The notes beneath the pieces were generated by a model. The model was not told the DNA's origin. It searched no databases and worked only from the letters and a program-made list of their open reading frames with translations. From [Streptosporangium] indianense (lineage in GTDB: Bacteria; Actinomycetota; Actinomycetes; Streptomycetales; Streptomycetaceae), in contig NZ_JAKEIO010000065.1 in NCBI RefSeq assembly GCF_021474405.1, positions 1 through 39,981 of the forward strand: DNA of 39,981 nucleotides, given 5' to 3'. Of the stretch, positions 1 through 7,265 are shown piece by piece. Positions within the stretch are counted from its first letter, which is position 1, and every line of letters starts with the position of its first letter. Made by a program: the position numbers and the translations under genes.

Positions 1-1113
1 GGGGGACTCGGGCGGGCCGGGCGCCCCGGACGGTTCGGGGCTGCCGTCGCCGGTTCCGTCGCCCGGCGTCGCGGCGGAGGCCGGGGGCCGGGCCGGCGAT
101 TCAGCCGCGTCGCTGCCGCCGGCCGTGCCGGGCAGCCCCTGGGTGGCGGCGAGCACGGCCACCGCGACGGTGACGACGGCCAGGGCCGTTCCCGCCACCA
201 TGGTCCGTCTGCTCCACGCGGGGTTCCCCGTCCGCACCGCCGCGTAGGCGCCGCGCAGCCGCGGGACCGGCGCCGCGGCCAGGGCGGCCTCGGGGTCCTC
301 GGTCAGCGCGCGGGTCAGCGACTCGCGCACCACCGGGCGGGTCAGCCGTTCCCGTGAGTCCTTGCGGAGCAGCCCCTGGACGACCTGGGTGAGCGGCCCG
401 GCGCGCACCGGTGTGCGCAGCGGGAGCCGGTCCACGCCCTTCAGCGTGTTCTCCGGGCGTCCCCGGTCCCGGAACGGCGGGCGGCCCTCGACCGTCGTGT
501 ACAGGATCGCGCCCAGCGCCCACAGGTCGGCCGCGGGGCCGATGCGCTGGTCGCGGGCCTGCTCCGGGGAGGCGAACGCGGGTGCCGTGAGCCGGGGCGC
601 GAGCGTCGCGCCGGCCAGGCCGAAGCCGGTGACGACGACCGAGTGGTCCTCGCGCACGTACACCTGCCCGGGACTGAGTTCGCCGTGCGTGATGCCCTCG
701 CCGTGCGCGGCGTCCAGCACGTCGAGCAGCGCCAGGCCGATCCGCGCCGCCCGCACGTAGTTGAACGTGCCTTGCTCCGAAAGGAGTTCACCGAGCGCTG
801 TGCCGTCGATCCATTCGTTGACCGTCCACAGGGCGCCGCCCTCCTCGACCGCGTCGACGACCGCGGCGATGCGGCCGGGGCACAGCAGCGCCACGCTCTC
901 GGTCGTGCGCAGCAGGCGGGCGGCGGCCCGGCGCTCGGGCCCGCCCGGGTCCTCGGGAAGCCCGACCTGGGTCACCAGGCAGGGGCGGGAGAACTCGCCG
1001 GCCCCGGTGTCCTCGGCGTACCAGCAGATGCGGTTGGTCTCGCGGTGGAGGATCTCGAGCAGCCGGTACCGGCCGGCGACCAACTGGTGTGTGGAGACGT
1101 GCGCCCTGCCCAT
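1..1113 (-). CDS. Ser/Thr protein kinase-like membrane protein, probable pseudokinase (3' end off window)
   Basis: The frame is open from an ATG at 1113 to the left edge (371 codons), so the C-terminus is missing. The fold follows bacterial Hanks-type kinases: a GRYRLLEILH glycine-loop-like start (about residues 14-23), a catalytic-loop equivalent at 143-150, an activation-segment SPE at 182-184 and DLWALGAILY at 196-205. One membrane segment lies near residues 300-322, followed by a Pro/Ala/Gly-rich, presumably external tail. Key catalytic residues differ: HRD reads HGE, the loop Asn reads Gln, DFG reads GFG preceded by Thr, and no VAIK lysine is evident. Catalysis by the normal mechanism is therefore unlikely; a scaffold or sensor role is inferred. 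The second of two ATGs (1119, 1113) is chosen because GAGGG sits 6 nt upstream of it. Confidence 0.8.
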   Translation of the reverse strand, partial: MGRAHVSTHQLVAGRYRLLEILHRETNRICWYAEDTGAGEFSRPCLVTQVGLPEDPGGPERRAAARLLRTTESVALLCPGRIAAVVDAVEEGGALWTVNEWIDGTALGELLSEQGTFNYVRAARIGLALLDVLDAAHGEGITHGELSPGQVYVREDHSVVVTGFGLAGATLAPRLTAPAFASPEQARDQRIGPAADLWALGAILYTTVEGRPPFRDRGRPENTLKGVDRLPLRTPVRAGPLTQVVQGLLRKDSRERLTRPVVRESLTRALTEDPEAALAAAPVPRLRGAYAAVRTGNPAWSRRTMVAGTALAVVTVAVAVLAATQGLPGTAGGSDAAESPARPPASAATPGDGTGDGSPEPSGAPGPPESP

Positions 1114-1450
1114 GGCCATCCCTCGCTGGAAACCTGGCTCTCACTTTTCCAGGAGTACGGGGGGTGAGGCGGCCTGCGTTCAATCGAATCGCAACTCCGG
1201 CCCAATCCTGTCTTTTGTTCAAGAAAAGGGATCACGTGTGCGAGGAAAAGCGGTCTTTGAGGTCCGGGCGCGGCTCACCTCGGCAGCCGGACCACCACGG
1301 GCACGGGGAATTCGATCGCCGCGGCCCGGCTGATTCGCTATTTCGGTCCCGGCCTGCTGGTAACCGGCGGTAAATGCGGACGTGTACAACGTCCGAACTC
1401 GGAGCCCTCCGATGAATTCAGCCGTGGATTCGCCAAGAGGGGCCGCAACG
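1114..1450. other. Intergenic region between dehydratase and kinase-like gene
   Basis: No convincing gene lies in these 337 bases; codon bias in all six frames is poor. The segment is visibly less GC-rich than its surroundings around 1175-1260, which suits a promoter for the leftward kinase-like gene. A 19-bp perfect dyad at 1377-1395 is listed separately. Confidence 0.6.
1377..1395. promoter_or_regulatory. 19-bp perfect dyad CGGACGT-n5-ACGTCCG
   Basis: Seven-base arms are perfectly complementary around a 5-nt centre. It lies 55 bp past the dehydratase stop and about 260 bp upstream of the kinase-like gene start. There is no T-run, so a protein binding site fits better than an intrinsic terminator. 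The binding protein is unknown. Confidence 0.4.
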
Positions 1451-2410
1451 TCAGCGCAGCCCGAAGCGGCGCGACCAGGCGAACACGTCGTCCGTCGTCG
1501 CGTTGCCCCCGCACACCACCAGACCGATCCGGGCCCCGTCGCCGACCCGTTCCAGGACCCGCCGGGCCGCGGGCAGCAGGCAGCCGGCCGCCGGTTCGGC
1601 CCAGACCTTGGCGTGGTCGGCCAGGTCCAGCGTGCCCCGCACGGCCTCCCGGTCCGGGACCACCAGGACCTCGGTGACCAGCGCGGAGACATGGTCGTAC
1701 GTCAGCTGCGACACGGACGGGGCGCTGAGGGTGGAGACGATCGACGACAGGGCGACGGGCAGCGGGCCGCCCGCCGTCAGCGCCTCGGACATGGCCCGCG
1801 CGCCCTCGGTCTCCACGCCCCACACCCGCACACCGGGCCGGCGGGCCCGCAGCGCGGCGGCGACACCGGCGATCAGGCCGCCGCCCCCGATGCTCACGAG
1901 CACGTCGGTGAGTTCCCCGGCGTCGGCCGCCAGCTCCAGCCCCACCGTGCCCTGCCCGGCGATCACGGCCGGGTCGTCGAAGGGGTGGACCAGGGTCAGG
2001 CCCTCCTGCTGGAGCCGTGACATGAGCGCGAACGCGCCGTCCATGTCGTCGGTCAGCCGCACCGACGCGCCGGCTGCCTCCGCGATCTCCACGGCACGGG
2101 CGGGTGCCGAGCGGGGCATCACGACCGTCGCCTTCACATCGAGGGCCGCGGCCATGACGGCGACGGCGATCCCGTGGTTGCCCCCGCTGACCGCCACGAC
2201 CCCGGCGGCCCGCTCGGCCTCGCCCAGCGACAGCAGCTTCACCGTCGCCCCGCGTGCCTTGAACGAACCGGTGCGCTGCAGCAGTTCGAGCTTCACGGTC
2301 ACCGGTGCACCGAGCAGCGCCGACAGCCCCGGACTGTCCACGGTCGGGGTGCGCACGACGTGCCCGGCGATGCGCCCGGCCGCGGCTTCGATCTCCGAAA
2401 TGCCGATCAT
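1451..2410 (-). CDS. PLP-dependent serine/threonine dehydratase (fold type II)
   Basis: The 319-residue product matches single-domain threonine/serine ammonia-lyases, which deaminate Thr or Ser to 2-oxobutyrate or pyruvate. The PLP lysine is in GSFKARG (K51), the substrate loop is SGGNHG (75-80), and a glycine-rich phosphate-binding loop, SIGGGGLIAG, follows near 170-180. The protein ends soon after VVCGGN, so it lacks the C-terminal ACT regulatory domain of biosynthetic IlvA; a catabolic or racemase-like role is possible. The start is the ATG at 2410 (MIGISEIEAA), because the frame further upstream codes for repetitive Arg/Gly/Ala sequence that comes from an intergenic repeat. Product class is firm; substrate is not. 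Confidence 0.9.
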   Translation of the reverse strand: MIGISEIEAAAGRIAGHVVRTPTVDSPGLSALLGAPVTVKLELLQRTGSFKARGATVKLLSLGEAERAAGVVAVSGGNHGIAVAVMAAALDVKATVVMPRSAPARAVEIAEAAGASVRLTDDMDGAFALMSRLQQEGLTLVHPFDDPAVIAGQGTVGLELAADAGELTDVLVSIGGGGLIAGVAAALRARRPGVRVWGVETEGARAMSEALTAGGPLPVALSSIVSTLSAPSVSQLTYDHVSALVTEVLVVPDREAVRGTLDLADHAKVWAEPAAGCLLPAARRVLERVGDGARIGLVVCGGNATTDDVFAWSRRFGLR

Positions 2411-2500
2411 GGCAGTGGTCCTTCCGGCGCGGGGTCGCGGAACGCGCCGTGTCGAACCCTGACGCGCCGAGCGGGCGAGGTCAAAGCGATACCCGCGGGC

Positions 2501-2640
2501 GCCCGCGCCCCGGACGTGTTGCGCGACGGGGCCCGCGCCTCGAACGCGTGAGGTGGGGCCCGCGCCCCGAACGCGTGATGTGACGGGCATCCGCGCGCCT
2601 CGACCGCGACACGCGACACGCGGCGGGCGCCCGCGTCCCG
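2501..2640. repeat. Short GC-rich tandem repeats between dehydratase and prenyl synthase genes
   Basis: Two adjacent 27-bp units (2528-2554 and 2555-2581) differ at only two positions; their core is GCCCGCGCC-CGAACGCGTGA. Degenerate copies flank them near 2501-2527 and 2590-2640. The unit length is a multiple of three, which creates long artificial open frames rich in Arg-Gly-Ala on the minus strand. I see no codon-usage support for a gene here. Confidence 0.7.
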
Positions 2641-2661
2641 GCCGCATCCCGGGGCGGGCGC

Positions 2662-3879
2662 TCAGACATCGCGCCGCACCAGGTACTCCAGCAGCGACCG
2701 CAGGTCGCTGACGGCGTCCGCTGCCAACGGGGCCCCGGCAAGGGCGCTCTCGACGGCGGCGAGGTGCCGGCGTGCCTCCGCCAGGGCGGCCGCACGGCCG
2801 CCCGCCTCCTCGATCAGCGCGGCCGCCGTGCCCGGCGCCTCACCCGACTCCAGGAGTGCGGCGATACGGCCGGCCTGGGGAGAGTCGAGCGCCACCAGCA
2901 CCGGGAAGGTCCTTTTCCGCTCGCGCAGATCACCGTGGACCGGCTTGCCGGTGACGCCGGGGTCGCCCCAGATCCCCAGCACGTCGTCGACGATCTGGAA
3001 CGCGACCCCGAGATGCCGGCCGGCCCGGTCGAGCGCGGCGGCCGTCCCGGGAGCGGCACCGCCGAGCACGGCACCGAGCGCCGCCGCGCAGCCCAGCAGC
3101 GCACCCGTCTTGTGCTCCGCCATCGCCCGGTACTCGTCCGGCCGCACCCGTTTCGGCCCCGTCCAGGGGCGGCCGGTGAACAGCAGGTCGTCCGCCTGCC
3201 CGCGCACCAGGTCACCCAGCGCCACGGACAGCGTCCGCACGCCCTGCGCACCGCCCGGCTGCGCCGCCAGCGTCTCGACGGCCAGGGCGAACAGGGCGTC
3301 ACCCGCGAGCACCGCCGGCCCCGTGCCGTAGGCCTTCCACACGGTCGGGCGGCGGCGCCGGTCCGTGTCGCCGTCCATGATGTCGTCGTGCAGCAGGGAG
3401 AAGGTGTGCACGAGTTCCACCGCGACCGCCGCGGACACCCCGGCCCCGGTCGGCGCACCGGCCGCCTCCGCCCCGAGCACCGCGAGCGCCTGCCGCACGC
3501 CCTTGCCGCCGGAGGCCACGGCCGGCGCGCCGCCGACCTCGCACCAGCCGAAGGAATAGCCGGCCATCTCGCCCACCCAGGGGTGCAGCCGCCCCACGGC
3601 GTCCTCCAGTGCCGGGCGGACCAGGGCCCGGCAGCGGTCGAGAACCCGGCGGGCGTCACCGGCGCCGGCCGCGCGATCGTACGGCTCGCCCCGTCGTGCA
3701 GCCCCAGCCGTGGCGGGAGACGCGGCTGCGGTGTCCTGCCGGTGCGACCCCGCCGGTGCCGGTGCCGTACCCCGGTGGGCCGCTTGCTCGGCTCCACCGA
3801 GCAGCGGCGCCTGCGTGAGCGGTGCGGGGGCCGTGGTGGCTTGCCGCGCCTCCTCCGCCGTCGTAGGCAGCGCCGTCAC
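2662..3879 (-). CDS. Polyprenyl (geranylgeranyl-type) diphosphate synthase
   Basis: This all-helical trans-prenyltransferase condenses isopentenyl diphosphate onto an allylic diphosphate. The first Asp-rich motif is HDDIMD (D165, D166, D169) and the second is DDVLGIWGD (298-306), a form common in actinobacterial GGPP synthases; GGKGVR at 124-129 is the IPP-binding stretch. The protein has 405 residues, with a roughly 70-residue Ala/Thr/Pro-rich N-terminal extension that is probably disordered. The GTG start at 3879 overlaps the stop of the TPR gene (GTGA), so the two are probably translationally coupled. No terpene cyclase or carotenoid gene is adjacent, so the end product cannot be read from context. 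Chain length is inferred from family only. Confidence 0.9.
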   Translation of the reverse strand: MTALPTTAEEARQATTAPAPLTQAPLLGGAEQAAHRGTAPAPAGSHRQDTAAASPATAGAARRGEPYDRAAGAGDARRVLDRCRALVRPALEDAVGRLHPWVGEMAGYSFGWCEVGGAPAVASGGKGVRQALAVLGAEAAGAPTGAGVSAAVAVELVHTFSLLHDDIMDGDTDRRRRPTVWKAYGTGPAVLAGDALFALAVETLAAQPGGAQGVRTLSVALGDLVRGQADDLLFTGRPWTGPKRVRPDEYRAMAEHKTGALLGCAAALGAVLGGAAPGTAAALDRAGRHLGVAFQIVDDVLGIWGDPGVTGKPVHGDLRERKRTFPVLVALDSPQAGRIAALLESGEAPGTAAALIEEAGGRAAALAEARRHLAAVESALAGAPLAADAVSDLRSLLEYLVRRDV

Positions 3880-4931
3880 CGGGCCGCCCCCGTCTGCTGC
3901 CCGGCGGACGGTATGCCGAGTTCCTCGTGGGCCCGGGCCACCATCCGGCGGGCGTGCTGCAGACCGATGCGCTCCAGCAGGCCGGCGAGGTCGGCCAGTT
4001 CGGCCGCCGTCTCGTCACGGTCGCGGCCCAGGCGGGCCAGGGACTTGGCCAGACCCAGCCGGGACAGTGCCTCCCCGCGCGGCTCGCTCATCTCGCGGAA
4101 CTCCGCCAGCGCCTGCTCGTAAAGCTCCCGCGCCTGCGCGTAACGCCCCGCCCGGTACAGGACGTTGCCGCGCATCTTGTGGTTGTAGGCGAGCGCGCTG
4201 GACAGCCGCATCGCGCGGCACGTCGCCTCCGCCTCGCTCAGCAGTTCCAGGGCCCGCTCGGTGTCCTGGTCGCGGACCGACACCACATCGGCCAGCCCGC
4301 GCAGCGCCCAGGCGTGGCCGCGGCGGTCATCGGCACGAGCGGCGATCTCGGCGGCCTCCTCGAAGAGCGCGTACGCCGTGTCGTAGCGACCGGTGTTGCG
4401 GTGCATCTGGGCGATGCCCTCCAGCGCCCACACCGTGTGCCGCGCCTCCCCGCGCCGCCGGGCCTCGGCGAGCAACTGCTCGTGCAGGCGGCCGACGGCC
4501 TCGTAGTCGCCCTGGATGCGGCCGGTCTCGGCCAGTCCCGCCAGCGAGTAGCCGCGGACGACGATGTCCTCGCCCTGTTCGCCCAGGTCGGCGGCCAGCC
4601 GGAGCAGTCTGCGGGCCAGCGGGAGCGCGCCGCGCTGCCGGGCCAGGGTGCCGCCGCTCCACAGCGCCCAGGCCATCGCTCCGAGGTCCCCGGCCTGCCG
4701 GCCCGCGCGGTAACTCGCCTTCCAGGCCCGGTCCGCTTCCTCGACCCGGCCCAGCCGCCGGTGCGCCTCGGCAACGGCGAGTCCGGAACGCGCCGCCTCC
4801 GCGGGCCGGCCGGCGCGCTCGGCCGCTCTCAACTGCTCGGTACCGGCGGCCAGGACGTCGGTCAGGGAGGAGTTGACGGAGAGAGTGGTGAGCGCGCCCT
4901 GGTACTCCGGGGCGAATGCCTTGCCGTACAT
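3876..4931 (-). CDS. Tetratricopeptide repeat protein
   Basis: The 351-residue protein is built almost wholly of TPR-type helical hairpins from about residue 35 on (for example repeats containing AEAHRRLGRVEEADRAW, and GNVLYRAGRYAQARELYEQA). It has no enzyme domain, signal peptide or membrane segment, so it is probably a cytoplasmic protein-interaction scaffold. The ATG at 4931 (MYGKAFAPEYQG) follows a GAAAGG ribosome binding site; the open frame extends upstream to 5048, but that part runs through the palindrome and terminator. It is the first gene of a pair with the prenyl diphosphate synthase (4-bp overlap), which suggests it acts with or on that enzyme. Its promoter region carries a 43-bp palindrome. 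Confidence 0.8.
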   Translation of the reverse strand: MYGKAFAPEYQGALTTLSVNSSLTDVLAAGTEQLRAAERAGRPAEAARSGLAVAEAHRRLGRVEEADRAWKASYRAGRQAGDLGAMAWALWSGGTLARQRGALPLARRLLRLAADLGEQGEDIVVRGYSLAGLAETGRIQGDYEAVGRLHEQLLAEARRRGEARHTVWALEGIAQMHRNTGRYDTAYALFEEAAEIAARADDRRGHAWALRGLADVVSVRDQDTERALELLSEAEATCRAMRLSSALAYNHKMRGNVLYRAGRYAQARELYEQALAEFREMSEPRGEALSRLGLAKSLARLGRDRDETAAELADLAGLLERIGLQHARRMVARAHEELGIPSAGQQTGAAR

Positions 4932-4948
4932 CGATGCCTTTCGGTCCG

Positions 4949-4991
4949 TATGCACACCTTGTATACACAGCGCGTATACATGGTGTGCATA
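4949..4991. promoter_or_regulatory. 43-bp nested palindromic operator
   Basis: Outer arms TATGCACACC (4949-4958) and GGTGTGCATA (4982-4991) are perfectly complementary; inside them TGTATAC (4960-4966) and GTATACA (4974-4980) form a second perfect dyad around a 7-nt centre. The site starts 18 bp upstream of the TPR gene ATG and is far more AT-rich than its surroundings. Two stacked dyads suggest cooperative binding of a repressor that controls the TPR/prenyl-synthase pair. The regulator is not identifiable here. Confidence 0.75.
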
Positions 4992-4999
4992 GAAGGGTG

Positions 5000-5031
5000 A
5001 AAACCTGCCCCGGCCACCAGGGCCGGGGCAG
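5000..5031 (-). terminator. Intrinsic terminator after AIM24 gene
   Basis: Perfect 11-bp arms CTGCCCCGGCC (5005-5015) and GGCCGGGGCAG (5021-5031) enclose a 5-nt loop. On the minus strand the stem is followed by GTTTTC. It lies 73 bp past the AIM24 stop codon and separates that gene from the TPR operon. Confidence 0.8.
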
Positions 5032-5103
5032 CACCTGTTGCCGATCAAGACGTCGGCGGAACGGACCGGGTTGCCTCTGAGACGCAGGTCACCTGACAGG
5101 CGT

Positions 5104-5781
5104 TCAGTGCTGCCCCGCCTTGTGCGGAGTCGCCTCGCTCGGCCGGACGACGACGTACCCCTGGCCCTGGAGCAGCAGTTGCACCGCCTCGCCCGAACCG
5201 CCGCGCAGCATCGAGCCGATGGACTGCGAGCGGTGCAACGACGTCTGCAGGCCCGCCGTCCAGCCGACGATCGCGTCCGTGTCGACGTACACCGGGTACT
5301 GCGGCGAGACGGGGATGACGAGCGGGTTGCCCTCGCACACCAGGCCCAGTTTGCCGTGCCCGGTGAACACGCTGTTGAACAGGCCGCCGCCGGTCATGCC
5401 GGCGCCCTTCACGGTGGCGATGCGGTACGACAACGTGGAGTCAAAACACAGGACGTTGCGACCGTTGACCGTGAACTCGTCGCCCGGCTCGACATCGACG
5501 ATGAAACAGTTCTGCGCCTCGTGCGCGAACCAGGCCTCGCCCTGCCCGCGCACCGCCATCAAAGGCAGGCCCTCCCCGGTGACCGCGCGCTTGAGCATGC
5601 CGCCCACACCCTGGCCCTTGCGCTCGAACTGGAGGTTGCCGCGGTAGGAGATCATCGCTCCCTGCCGGGCGAGCATCTCGCCGTTCACCGTGTACCGGAT
5701 GCACTTGGCGTTCTCGACGGTCATGCCCGGCGCCACGGCCGGCTGCACCATGTGCTCGTTGGAAAAGAGATCACCCTTCAT
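5104..5781 (-). CDS. AIM24 family protein
   Basis: The 225-residue protein belongs to the AIM24 (TIGR00266/DUF124) beta-sandwich family. It is rich in beta-strand-forming, Gly-containing segments such as MISYRGNLQFERKGQG and GLVCEGNPLVIPVSPQYPVYVDTDAIVGW, typical of the family's repeated beta modules. It has no signal peptide or catalytic motif; the biochemical role of bacterial AIM24 proteins is not established. The ATG at 5781 follows GAGGATGCCGGT, and the longer upstream frame runs into the promoter region shared with the SGNH hydrolase. A strong terminator follows the gene, so it is probably monocistronic. Confidence 0.85.
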   Translation of the reverse strand: MKGDLFSNEHMVQPAVAPGMTVENAKCIRYTVNGEMLARQGAMISYRGNLQFERKGQGVGGMLKRAVTGEGLPLMAVRGQGEAWFAHEAQNCFIVDVEPGDEFTVNGRNVLCFDSTLSYRIATVKGAGMTGGGLFNSVFTGHGKLGLVCEGNPLVIPVSPQYPVYVDTDAIVGWTAGLQTSLHRSQSIGSMLRGGSGEAVQLLLQGQGYVVVRPSEATPHKAGQH

Positions 5782-5989
5782 ACCGGCATCCTCGCCCGGA
5801 GCGTTTCCCTCCGCCAAGATCGGGCAGACGGTCGCTTCGCACACCCGTGGCTCACGCCACGCCACCCACCGCCGGGGACGGCACGCCGGGAAACCCACCT
5901 GCGTGGCGTCGTCGGCCGCACCGCTACCGTGTCGTACGCCGGGACGACCTCCGCCCGCACTCGACCCACCGGCCGAAGGAGCGCCGCAG

Positions 5990-7237
5990 ATGTCCCGCAC
6001 CGTACGTTCCCGCTGCCGTGCCGCCCTGGCCGCCCTCACCTGCTGGGTGGCGCTGGGCTGCGGGACCGGCGCGGAGCCCGCGGGAGACGGACCGAGGCCG
6101 CCGGCAGACGCCGCTCCGACGGCGGCCGGGCGCGGCGTGGTCACCTGGGCCTCTTCCGCCGGCCACGTCGGCGAGGCGGCCGGCGGCGGCCGCGGCTACC
6201 GGCTGATGGTGCACACCAGTGTCGGCGGCCGCGACCTCAGGGTGCGGCTGTCCAACGCCTTCGGCGACCGGCCGGTGACGTTCCAGAACGTCCACGCGGG
6301 CCTGCAAAGGGACGGTGCCGCGCTCGTCCCCGGCAGCAACAGGCGTCTGACCTTCCGCGGCGCACGCTCCGTCACCGTCCCCGCGGGCGGCATCGTCTAC
6401 AGCGATCCGCTGCCCGGCAGCGTGCCCGCCGGGCGCACCCTCGCCGTCAGTCTGTACGTCCCCCGGGCGGGCGGCGCGCTCACGGGGCACTGGCTGGCGA
6501 TGCAGACCTCGTACACCACCCGCGGTGACCACGCGGCGGAGGAGGGCGCGGCCCACTGGAAGAACCGGATCCACTCGTGGTTCTACCTCGACGCCGTCAC
6601 GGTACGGCCCCGCCGGGGAGCGGGCGCCGTGGCCGCCCTCGGCGACTCCATCACCGACGGCTGGCACTCCACCACCGGCCGCAACCGCCGCTGGCCCGAC
6701 TACCTGGCCCGCCGCCTCGGTACGTCCGCCGGCTCGGTCGAGGGGGTGGCCAACGCGGGCATCGCCGGGAACAAGGTCCTCCTCGACGGCCCCGGGCAGA
6801 GCGCCCTGAACCGTCTGCAGCGGGACGCGCTCTCGCTGCCGGGCGTGCGCACGGTGTTCCTCTTCCAGGGCGTCAACGACATCAAGGCCGAACCCGCCGC
6901 CACCAGCGCCGGGCTGATCGCCGGGTACCGCCGGCTGATCGACCGGGCGCACGCGTCCGGAAAGTGCGTCGTCGGTGCCACGATCGCCCCCTACAAGGGC
7001 TGGCAGGAGTGGGATCCCGCCGGGGAAGCGGTACGACGGCAGGTCAACGCCTTCATCCGCGACAGCGGCGCGTTCGACGCCGTCACCGACTTCGACCGTG
7101 TCCTGCGCAGCCCCCGGGACCCCGAGCGTCTCCTGCCCGCGTTCGACGGCGGCGACCATCTGCACCCCAACGACAAGGGGATGCGGGCGATGGCCGACGC
7201 GGTCGAACTCGGCGACCTCGACTGCGGGACCCGCTAG
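5990..7237 (+). CDS. Secreted SGNH/GDSL-family hydrolase
   Basis: The 415-residue protein is an esterase or lipase-like hydrolase of the SGNH superfamily. Block I is ALGDSITDG with nucleophile S220, block II is NAGIAGN (255-261), block III is GVND (294-297, N296), and block V is DHLHPN with D389 and H392. Residues 1-24 form a twin-Arg-poor secretion signal ending in ALGCGTG; C24 could be a lipidation site, though the lipobox is imperfect. A beta-rich region of about 150 residues precedes the catalytic domain and may be a carbohydrate-binding-like module. The ATG at 5990 follows GAAGGAG with 8-nt spacing. Substrate is unknown; carbohydrate or lipid ester deacylation is the usual family activity. 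Confidence 0.9.
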   Translation: MSRTVRSRCRAALAALTCWVALGCGTGAEPAGDGPRPPADAAPTAAGRGVVTWASSAGHVGEAAGGGRGYRLMVHTSVGGRDLRVRLSNAFGDRPVTFQNVHAGLQRDGAALVPGSNRRLTFRGARSVTVPAGGIVYSDPLPGSVPAGRTLAVSLYVPRAGGALTGHWLAMQTSYTTRGDHAAEEGAAHWKNRIHSWFYLDAVTVRPRRGAGAVAALGDSITDGWHSTTGRNRRWPDYLARRLGTSAGSVEGVANAGIAGNKVLLDGPGQSALNRLQRDALSLPGVRTVFLFQGVNDIKAEPAATSAGLIAGYRRLIDRAHASGKCVVGATIAPYKGWQEWDPAGEAVRRQVNAFIRDSGAFDAVTDFDRVLRSPRDPERLLPAFDGGDHLHPNDKGMRAMADAVELGDLDCGTR

Positions 7238-7265
7238 GCCGGCGCGGGGCAGGGGCGGGCGCCGG

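Noticed and set aside
1089..1373. Plus-strand open frame across the kinase-like gene start
   Set aside because: Codon bias is poor and it covers the AT-richer promoter region of the leftward gene.
2407..2647. Open frames upstream of the dehydratase start that would add a basic Gly/Ala-rich extension or a separate protein
   Set aside because: They arise from the 27-bp repeats, have no ribosome binding site and no normal codon bias.
5690..5989. Longer start for the SGNH hydrolase
   Set aside because: The extra part is antisense to the AIM24 gene and would hide the signal peptide; the ATG at 5990 has GAAGGAG.
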